DNA from: JAZRUF01 sp045636205
GTDB taxonomy: Bacteria; Bacillota; Clostridia; Oscillospirales; JAAYXM01
NCBI GenBank assembly: GCA_045636205.1
Contig: JAZTXE010000052.1
Span: 1 to 10,360, forward strand
Length of the DNA: 10,360 nucleotides
Direction of reading: 5' to 3'
The translations under genes and the position numbers were made by a program. Below, piece by piece: positions 6,327 to 10,360 of the stretch (its first letter is position 1; each line of letters opens with the position of its first letter). Under the pieces are notes generated by a model. That model was given only the letters and a program-made list of their open reading frames with translations. It was not told where the DNA came from and did not search any database.

Positions 6327-6589
6327 ATCCGTACCTCGCGAATTCTTCCGTTTTCTTCAACAATCACCGCGCGTTGCGGCTCAATTCCGTTACTCCTTAG
6401 TATATAAATTGCATCAGCAAGGTATCTTTCATATATTTTAACGGCAAATCCGCAGCTATCGCCTATTATCTCCACACTCGGACGAACAACTGTTGCAGTA
6501 TACCCTTTGCGTTGCAGAATGTACTGCGCTCTTTGGGCGTAAGTGATGGAGCGGCATATAATCAAGCATCCGTATATCATATAGCTCAT
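6323..6589 (-). CDS. DUF3343 family putative Se/S carrier protein
   Basis: 88-residue protein (from the ATG at 6589) resembling the DUF3343 family (Pfam describes it as putative Se/S carrier protein-like). Features are a short strand followed by CRSITYAQRAQYILQRKG (residues 12-29), then RPSVEIIGDSCGFAVKI (36-52) with the conserved SCG cysteine, Cys46, and AIYILRSNGI near the end. The SCG cysteine is the proposed carrier site. The gene overlaps the desulfurase gene by 4 bp. The start is uncertain. An ATG at 6604 has no ribosome site, and GGAAGGAG (6593-6600) lies inside that extension; the motif is 3 nt from the ATG at 6589 and 12 nt from another in-frame ATG at 6580. I list 6589; 6580 is equally possible and does not affect the domain. 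No clear promoter is seen between it and the ispF terminator. Confidence 0.82.
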   Translation of the reverse strand: MSYMIYGCLIICRSITYAQRAQYILQRKGYTATVVRPSVEIIGDSCGFAVKIYERYLADAIYILRSNGIEPQRAVIVEENGRIREVRI

Positions 6590-6635
6590 ACACTCCTTCC
6601 ACATTCATAATATGCGTATCGGAGCTTGACTGATA

Positions 6636-6673
6636 CATAAAAGAACAGACGTCTCTAATATGAAACGTCTGTT
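6636..6673 (-). terminator. Rho-independent terminator of the ispD-ispF unit
   Basis: Perfect 9-bp stem AACAGACGT/ACGTCTGTT (6644-6652 with 6665-6673) and a 12-nt loop, followed on the minus strand by TTCTTTTATG. It starts 7 nt after the ispF stop codon. The U-run is interrupted by one C. Confidence 0.83.
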
Positions 6674-6680
6674 GCTATTC

Positions 6681-7148
6681 TTATTTTATTAAAGCAATTG
6701 CATGAGCCGCAATCCCTTCGCCACTTCCCGAGAAACCCAGCCCTTCCTCGGTAGTCGCCTTTACGCTGACACAGTCTACCGGTATCCCGAGAGCCTTGGC
6801 AATGTTTTTGCGCATCTCAGGTATATAACTTGCAAGCTTCGGTTTTTGAGCTATAATGGTCGAATCCACATTCTCTATACCGTAACCGTGCCCTCCCAAT
6901 GTCTTTGCAACTACTTCGCAAAGCTTTAAACTGTCCGCACCTTTGTACTTTTCATCGCTATCCGGAAAAAGTTTGCCAATATCTCCGAGTGCAGCCGCCC
7001 CCAAAAGCGCATCCATTATCGCATGCGTGAGAACATCAGCATCACTGTGACCAAGGAGCCCCTTTTCATAAGGAATATCCACACCGCCCAAAATGAGTTT
7101 TCTGCCCTCTACAAGCTTATGAACATCATATCCGTGACCAATACGCAT
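6681..7148 (-). CDS. ispF: 2-C-methyl-D-erythritol 2,4-cyclodiphosphate synthase
   Basis: 155-residue IspF, the cytoplasmic trimeric enzyme that closes CDP-ME 2-phosphate to the cyclic diphosphate MEcPP in the MEP pathway to isoprenoids. Asp8 and His10 in RIGHGYDVHKL and His42 in SDADVLTHAIMDAL are the expected zinc ligands, at the same numbers as in the Escherichia coli enzyme. GDIGKLFPDSD (55-65) and the C-terminal ATTEEGLGFSGSGEGIAAHA (131-150) complete the family pattern. The length is standard. The ATG shares one base with the ispD stop (TAATG), which indicates coupled translation. A terminator follows at once. Confidence 0.97.
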   Translation of the reverse strand: MRIGHGYDVHKLVEGRKLILGGVDIPYEKGLLGHSDADVLTHAIMDALLGAAALGDIGKLFPDSDEKYKGADSLKLCEVVAKTLGGHGYGIENVDSTIIAQKPKLASYIPEMRKNIAKALGIPVDCVSVKATTEEGLGFSGSGEGIAAHAIALIK

Positions 7149-7870
7149 TAAACACTTTCTCCTCTCTCCTCACGCTCTGTAAGCGCTGTTGCAAATTCAA
7201 AATCATCCGGTGTTGTAATCTTAATATTATTATAATCACCCTCGGTTAAATAAACGCTCATTCCCACAGCCTCCACAGCAGAGCAGTCATCCGTTACGGG
7301 AATTTTATTTTCCACCGCGTTGCCGAGCGCTCCGAGAAGCAATTCTTTGTCAAAAACCTGCGGAGTCTGAATCGCGAACAACTCGTCGCGATTAGGTGTT
7401 TCAATCACAATATTGTCCTTGGCGCGTTTAACAGTATCTTTTACCGGAACCGCCGGAGCCGCCGCACCGGTCTTTACCGCCGCGTCAATCGCCTTTTTTA
7501 TAACTTCATCAGTTACAAACGGACGCGCCGCATCATGAACCGCCACATACTTATTAGCTTTATCTACCGCTCGCACTCCGGATAAAACCGAATGCAACCG
7601 GCTCTCTCCGCCTTTTACTATCTTAGTCACCTTTTCAATTTTATATTCCTCACAAAGCTCAGCAACGCGTCCGAGCATTTCCTCGCGCGTTGCAATTACT
7701 ATCTCATCTATATATTCACAAAATTGCAACTTAAGCAGGGTTCTTGCAAGCACAGGAACACCTCGAATCTCATAAAAGAGCTTATCAGTTCCCTTCATTC
7801 TGCTCGAACTCCCCGCCGCAGGCACAACCGCAGCACATGCAAGTTTTAGTTTACCGCCTTGCCTTTGCAT
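7148..7870 (-). CDS. ispD: 2-C-methyl-D-erythritol 4-phosphate cytidylyltransferase
   Basis: 240-residue IspD, which joins CTP and MEP to make CDP-ME, the MEP-pathway step two before IspF. The nucleotide-binding loop is AVVPAAGSSSRMKGTDK (residues 14-30) with the catalytic Arg24 and Lys30. HDAARPFVT (112-120), PVKDT (142-146), TPQVF (169-173), TDDCSAVE (193-200) and NIKITTPDD (215-223) are the other family blocks. The start is not certain. An in-frame GTG at 7879 adds three residues; the ATG at 7870 has GAGG only 3 nt upstream, and neither has an ideal ribosome site. I choose the ATG. It is the first gene of a two-gene unit with ispF, and its promoter is at 7906-7935. The neighbouring step ispE is not here. 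Confidence 0.96.
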   Translation of the reverse strand: MQRQGGKLKLACAAVVPAAGSSSRMKGTDKLFYEIRGVPVLARTLLKLQFCEYIDEIVIATREEMLGRVAELCEEYKIEKVTKIVKGGESRLHSVLSGVRAVDKANKYVAVHDAARPFVTDEVIKKAIDAAVKTGAAAPAVPVKDTVKRAKDNIVIETPNRDELFAIQTPQVFDKELLLGALGNAVENKIPVTDDCSAVEAVGMSVYLTEGDYNNIKITTPDDFEFATALTEREERGESV

Positions 7871-7905
7871 TTTCCTCACATCCCATACGCGAAATTTATA
7901 TATTT

Positions 7906-7935
7906 ATTATATTACTTTTAACCATGCTGTGTAAA
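7906..7935 (-). promoter_or_regulatory. Promoter of ispD-ispF
   Basis: Minus-strand TTTACA (7930-7935), an 18-nt spacer and TATAAT (7906-7911), about 35 nt before the ispD ATG. It is divergent from the ireB promoter, with about 45 bp between the two -35 elements. No riboswitch-like structure is evident in the short leader. Confidence 0.75.
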
Positions 7936-7980
7936 GCCAATATTACAAAAAAGTAAAACATTAAGATAACACTTGCAATT

Positions 7981-8008
7981 TTGACGATTTTGTGTAAAAA
8001 TATATATA
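7981..8008 (+). promoter_or_regulatory. Probable promoter of ireB
   Basis: TTGACG (7981-7986), a 16-nt spacer and TATATA (8003-8008). TATAAG at 8005-8010 with an 18-nt spacer is an alternative -10. It is 30-35 nt before the ireB ATG, and a strong AAAGGAGG ribosome site (8023-8030) follows. Confidence 0.65.
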
Positions 8009-8039
8009 AGCAAACTTATAGCAAAGGAGGATTAAACCA

Positions 8040-8285
8040 ATGCTTGACAATACTCAAAAATTTGTTCTTCACGAGGATAAAGACCGTGAGATGAAGCTCA
8101 TACTTACCCAAGTGTATGATGCCCTAAAGAGCAAAGGCTATAATCCAATCAGCCAGATTGTAGGATATATCCTTTCCGAGGACCCTACTTATATCACCAA
8201 TCATAACAATGCCCGCAGTCTTATTCGCAAAATAGACCGTGACGAGTTTTTGCATGAATTGGTGCGCCATTATCTGGCGGACTGA
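8040..8285 (+). CDS. ireB: IreB family regulatory phosphoprotein (UPF0297/DUF965)
   Basis: 81-residue protein of the IreB/YrzL family, full length. The diagnostic stretch is ALKSKGYNPISQIVGYILSEDPTYITNHNNAR (residues 28-59), followed by LIRKIDRDEFLHELVRHYL. In Enterococcus faecalis IreB is a cytoplasmic substrate of the Ser/Thr kinase IreK, is phosphorylated near its N-terminus, and dampens cephalosporin resistance. Here the flexible N-terminus (MLDNTQKF) has only one threonine, Thr5. A strong AAAGGAGG site is 9 nt before the ATG. In many Firmicutes the gene is followed by ruvX; here an aldo/keto reductase follows after 20 nt, with no terminator between. The name is used by family similarity; the function in this organism is inferred. 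Confidence 0.93.
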   Translation: MLDNTQKFVLHEDKDREMKLILTQVYDALKSKGYNPISQIVGYILSEDPTYITNHNNARSLIRKIDRDEFLHELVRHYLAD

Positions 8286-8305
8286 TATTAAAAGGTTCTG
8301 TTTAA

Positions 8306-9253
8306 ATGTTAGAAAAGAGAGTATTAGGCAAAACCGGCATTTCCGTTTCGCGCCTTTGTTTTGGCTCCCTCACACTCGGTCCGCTTCAGGCTAACTTATC
8401 TCCCGAGCGTGCATCCGAGCTGATTTTATATGCCTATGAGCGCGGTATCAACTTTTTTGATACCGCGCAATTTTATCGCAACTATCCCCATTTAAAAGCC
8501 GGTTTTTCAAAACTTCCCGGGGATGTTGTTATAACTTCAAAATCCTATGCTTATACCGCGGAGCAAGCTTTAACAGCGGTTGACGAAGCCCGCACTGAGC
8601 TTGGGCGCGATGTGATTGATATTTTCATGCTCCACGAGCAAGAGAGTGAGCACACTTTCCGAGGGCACGCGGACGCTTTAGACGCGCTCTACGCTCTCAA
8701 AGCAAAGGGTGTTATTCGCGCTGTCGGAGCTTCTACCCACTATATCGCAGGTGTGCGTGCGGCAACAAAGCTCGGCTTGGATGTAATCCATCCTCTTATC
8801 AACAGAGACGGCTTAGGTATCGTAGACGGTTCCCGCAAGGAAATGGAAGCGGCTATTTCTGCTGCGCACTCGTCAGGTATAGGAATATATACGATGAAGG
8901 CATTAGGTGGCGGGAATCTGTTTTCCAAAGCATCCGACTGCTTTGATTATGTACTATCTCTCCCCTTTGCTGACAGTATCGCTGTAGGCATGCAAAGCGA
9001 AGAGGAAATTACAGCTAACATAAACTATTTCAATAATCAATCCTTTACACCCGAAGATTTATCCAGACTCAACCAAAAATCCAGAAAAATCCTTATTGAA
9101 GATTGGTGCACGGGTTGCGGCAGTTGTATTGGCGCTTGCAGCCAAAATGCCCTTCATTTATCAGATGGTCGCTCAGTTTGCAATCCTCAAAAATGCATCC
9201 TGTGCGGTTATTGCAGTGGCCACTGCCCGGAATGGGCGATAAAAATTATATAA
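8306..9253 (+). CDS. Aldo/keto reductase with C-terminal 2x[4Fe-4S] ferredoxin domain
   Basis: 315-residue oxidoreductase. Residues 1-260 form the aldo/keto reductase barrel: RVLGKTGISVSRLCFGSLTLG at the start, and the catalytic tetrad Asp52 and Tyr57 (NFFDTAQFY), Lys79 (VITSKSY) and His110 (DIFMLHEQE). The C-terminal part holds two CxxCxxCxxxC motifs, Cys268/271/274/278 and Cys297/300/303/307, the second followed by proline. That is a bacterial two-cluster ferredoxin fold, giving an enzyme that can move electrons between a carbonyl substrate and Fe-S carriers instead of, or besides, NADPH. Such fusions are common in anaerobes; the substrate is unknown. The ribosome site is weak (AAAGG, 10 nt before the ATG), so expression may depend on the ireB transcript 20 nt upstream. 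The domain call is firm; the reaction is open. Confidence 0.93.
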   Translation: MLEKRVLGKTGISVSRLCFGSLTLGPLQANLSPERASELILYAYERGINFFDTAQFYRNYPHLKAGFSKLPGDVVITSKSYAYTAEQALTAVDEARTELGRDVIDIFMLHEQESEHTFRGHADALDALYALKAKGVIRAVGASTHYIAGVRAATKLGLDVIHPLINRDGLGIVDGSRKEMEAAISAAHSSGIGIYTMKALGGGNLFSKASDCFDYVLSLPFADSIAVGMQSEEEITANINYFNNQSFTPEDLSRLNQKSRKILIEDWCTGCGSCIGACSQNALHLSDGRSVCNPQKCILCGYCSGHCPEWAIKII

Positions 9254-9271
9254 TGAATTTCCGTAATATCA

Positions 9272-9300
9272 TTGACAAAATTGTTACAATGTGTTACAAT
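9272..9300 (+). promoter_or_regulatory. Strong sigmaA-type promoter of the unknown protein-hydrolase pair
   Basis: TTGACA (9272-9277), exactly 17 nt, then TACAAT (9295-9300). It lies about 54 nt before the ATG at 9354, and AAGGAGG is just upstream of that start. Confidence 0.88.
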
Positions 9301-9332
9301 TTACCACAGTGTTTAATAACAAGTTGTAACAC
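9283..9332 (+). repeat. GTTACAAT repeats overlapping the promoter (candidate operator)
   Basis: GTTACAAT occurs at 9283-9290 and 9293-9300, one helical turn apart and covering the spacer and the -10. The second copy is part of GTGTTACAA (9291-9299), which has a perfect 9-bp inverted partner TTGTAACAC at 9324-9332 in the transcribed leader. The arrangement fits a repressor or activator binding region, but no known operator is recognised. Confidence 0.5.
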
Positions 9333-9353
9333 CTTAAGGGAAGGAGGTTAAAA

Positions 9354-9659
9354 ATGGCAACCGCAAAGAAGAACAAATCAGGAGTTCTCACCTATAAAGG
9401 CAAGGCTCTCACTCGTAAAGATAAGATAATTTACTACGGAAGTATGGCTGATAAATATATCATCATGCTCCAGATTACAGATACAAAAACAGTTAAAGAT
9501 ATGGAGATTGCTACTCACGTTTCCGTGCAGCTTCAAAAAACCGATCCCTCGCTTAAAAGCCGCGAGCGTATCGTGAAAAAGACTGAGACCGACGGTCTCT
9601 ACACTGCAATGGATATTGCAACCGTTTGGTTGGAACGCGCACTTTCTTCAGATAAGTAA
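9354..9659 (+). CDS. Small basic protein of unknown function
   Basis: 101-residue cytoplasmic protein that I cannot assign to a named family; its general look reminds me of hypothetical proteins in Clostridia, but I cannot verify that. The N-terminus is lysine-rich (MATAKKNKSG). A predicted beta segment VLTYKGKALTRKDKIIYYG (11-29) is followed by KYIIMLQITDTKTVKD (34-49), a charged linker SLKSRERIVKKTE (66-78) and a C-terminal helix TAMDIATVWLERAL (84-97). There is no signal peptide, membrane segment or cysteine. Coding is well supported by a TTGACA/TACAAT promoter and an AAGGAGG site before the ATG. The secreted NlpC/P60 hydrolase gene starts 39 nt downstream with no terminator between, so a link to the envelope is possible but only inferred. 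Confidence 0.88.
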   Translation: MATAKKNKSGVLTYKGKALTRKDKIIYYGSMADKYIIMLQITDTKTVKDMEIATHVSVQLQKTDPSLKSRERIVKKTETDGLYTAMDIATVWLERALSSDK

Positions 9660-9681
9660 CTTTAACTAAAGATAAATCAAC

Positions 9682-9686
9682 GGAGG
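9682..9686 (+). promoter_or_regulatory. Ribosome binding site of the NlpC/P60 gene
   Basis: GGAGG, 12 nt before the ATG at 9699, a somewhat long spacing. It supports this start, which also gives a complete signal peptide. Confidence 0.65.
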
Positions 9687-9698
9687 ATTATTTCACCA

Positions 9699-10360
9699 AT
9701 GATATCTCGATTATTACGGAAATTCGGTATAGGAATTGCAGTATGCGCGGCACTTTGTGTATTTGCTTTGGCCGCTGAAACTGCTACCGTCTCCGCAAAC
9801 GGCGGTCTTAATTTCAGAGCTTCCGCTTCTACTTCAGCGAAAGTGATATGCGCTATTCCGAGAGGTACAGCAGTATCGGTCATTTCAAAGGATTCTAACT
9901 GGGCAAAGGTAAGTTATGCAGGCCGCGAAGGCTATGTATCCGTTAAGTATCTTACTTTCGGTGCAACGGCAGCAGTACCTACAAGTAGTGCAGCAGCTCA
10001 GAAGCGTACGAACCTTATCAACTACGCAGCTTCCTTTCTCGGAACTCCCTACCGCTCAGGCGGTGCAGGACCTAAAGGTTTTGACTGCTCCGGGTTTACA
10101 TACTACGTTTGCAGCAAGTTTGGAATTTCCTTGCCGAGAGGTCCGGCTTCCCAATACAACGCACTCGGAACAAGTATTTCCAAGGCCAACCTGAAACCCG
10201 GCGATTTGGTTTTCTTCAAAAACCCATACGCAGGAAGAAGCATCGGTCATGTAGGTATATACGTTGGAAACGGTCAGATGATTCATTCTAATAAACCCGG
10301 CGGTTCTGTCAGATACGTAACCATTAACAGCGGTTATTATGCTACCAACTATGTTGGTGC
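9699..10360 (+). CDS. Secreted SH3-NlpC/P60 peptidoglycan hydrolase (3' end outside the window)
   Basis: 220 complete codons are visible and the gene runs off the right edge. Residues 1-26 form a signal peptide: a basic start (MISRLLRKFG), a hydrophobic core IGIAVCAALCVFALA, and cleavage near Ala26. Residues about 28-87 form a bacterial SH3 domain (SANGGLNFRASAS, then GTAVSVISKDSNWAKVSYAG and GYVSVKYL), which usually binds the cell wall. After a short Ala/Ser/Thr linker comes the NlpC/P60 cysteine peptidase domain (from about 103). It has Cys130 in GFDCSGFTYYV, His184 in IGHVGIYVGNG and His196 in MIHSNKPGG, the expected catalytic triad. Such enzymes cleave D-Glu-meso-diaminopimelate-type bonds in stem peptides and act outside the membrane. 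The missing piece is probably short, since the catalytic domain is nearly complete. Confidence 0.95.
   Translation, partial: MISRLLRKFGIGIAVCAALCVFALAAETATVSANGGLNFRASASTSAKVICAIPRGTAVSVISKDSNWAKVSYAGREGYVSVKYLTFGATAAVPTSSAAAQKRTNLINYAASFLGTPYRSGGAGPKGFDCSGFTYYVCSKFGISLPRGPASQYNALGTSISKANLKPGDLVFFKNPYAGRSIGHVGIYVGNGQMIHSNKPGGSVRYVTINSGYYATNYVG

Noticed and set aside
6590..6604. ATG at 6604 as start of the DUF3343 protein
   Set aside because: No ribosome site upstream of it; GGAAGGAG falls inside the extra codons.
6612..6638. Short inverted repeat GTATC/GATAC upstream of the DUF3343 gene
   Set aside because: Only about 5 paired bases with an offset extension, too weak to call a leader element or operator.
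7880..8039. Riboswitch or T-box in the divergent ispD/ireB intergenic region
   Set aside because: The region is AT-rich and just long enough for two promoters and a ribosome site; no conserved riboswitch core or T-box sequence is visible.

Overview
The window looks like chromosome of an anaerobic Gram-positive Bacillota, most probably class Clostridia. The grounds are the murB-rapZ-yvcK-whiA block ending in dnaE, an IreB-family regulator, strong AGGAGG-type ribosome binding sites, TTGACA/TATAAT-type promoters, GC content that looks like the mid-40s percent, and an oxygen-sensitive type of Fe-S aldo/keto reductase. Genus cannot be told from this stretch. Almost everything is housekeeping; I see no phage, transposase, CRISPR array or defence island, and no gene-free stretch longer than 300 bases.

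Positions 1-4486 (minus strand) form one tight co-directional unit, transcribed murB, rapZ, yvcK, whiA, then the 5' part of dnaE, which runs off the left edge. Gaps are 15 nt, 20 nt, a 4-bp ATGA overlap and 1 nt. A promoter with an extended -10 precedes murB. The unit joins cell-wall precursor synthesis (MurB), nucleotide or sugar sensing and morphogenesis (RapZ, YvcK, WhiA) and replication (DnaE).

Positions 4558-5195 hold three things on the minus strand: a 63-residue two-helix membrane protein with its own promoter and terminator, a noncoding stretch with a 33-nt palindrome and an inverted partial copy of a tRNA T-arm, and tRNA-Arg(CCG) with its promoter.

Positions 5196-6589 (minus) encode a DUF3343-type putative selenium/sulfur carrier translationally coupled to a NifS-like PLP enzyme (cysteine desulfurase / selenocysteine lyase class). 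Positions 6636-7911 (minus) hold ispD and ispF, consecutive-pathway enzymes of MEP isoprenoid synthesis, with their own promoter and a good terminator.

The right part (7981 onward) is on the plus strand. First comes ireB followed by an aldo/keto reductase with a two-cluster ferredoxin tail. Then, behind a strong promoter with operator-like repeats, come a 101-residue conserved-looking protein of unknown function and a secreted SH3-NlpC/P60 peptidoglycan hydrolase that is cut by the right edge.

The most interesting points are the Se/S-carrier/desulfurase pair, the repeat-rich promoter driving the unknown protein plus hydrolase, the unusual neighbour of ireB, the orphan membrane microprotein, and the odd tRNA-proximal repeats. 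None of these is proof of a new system.
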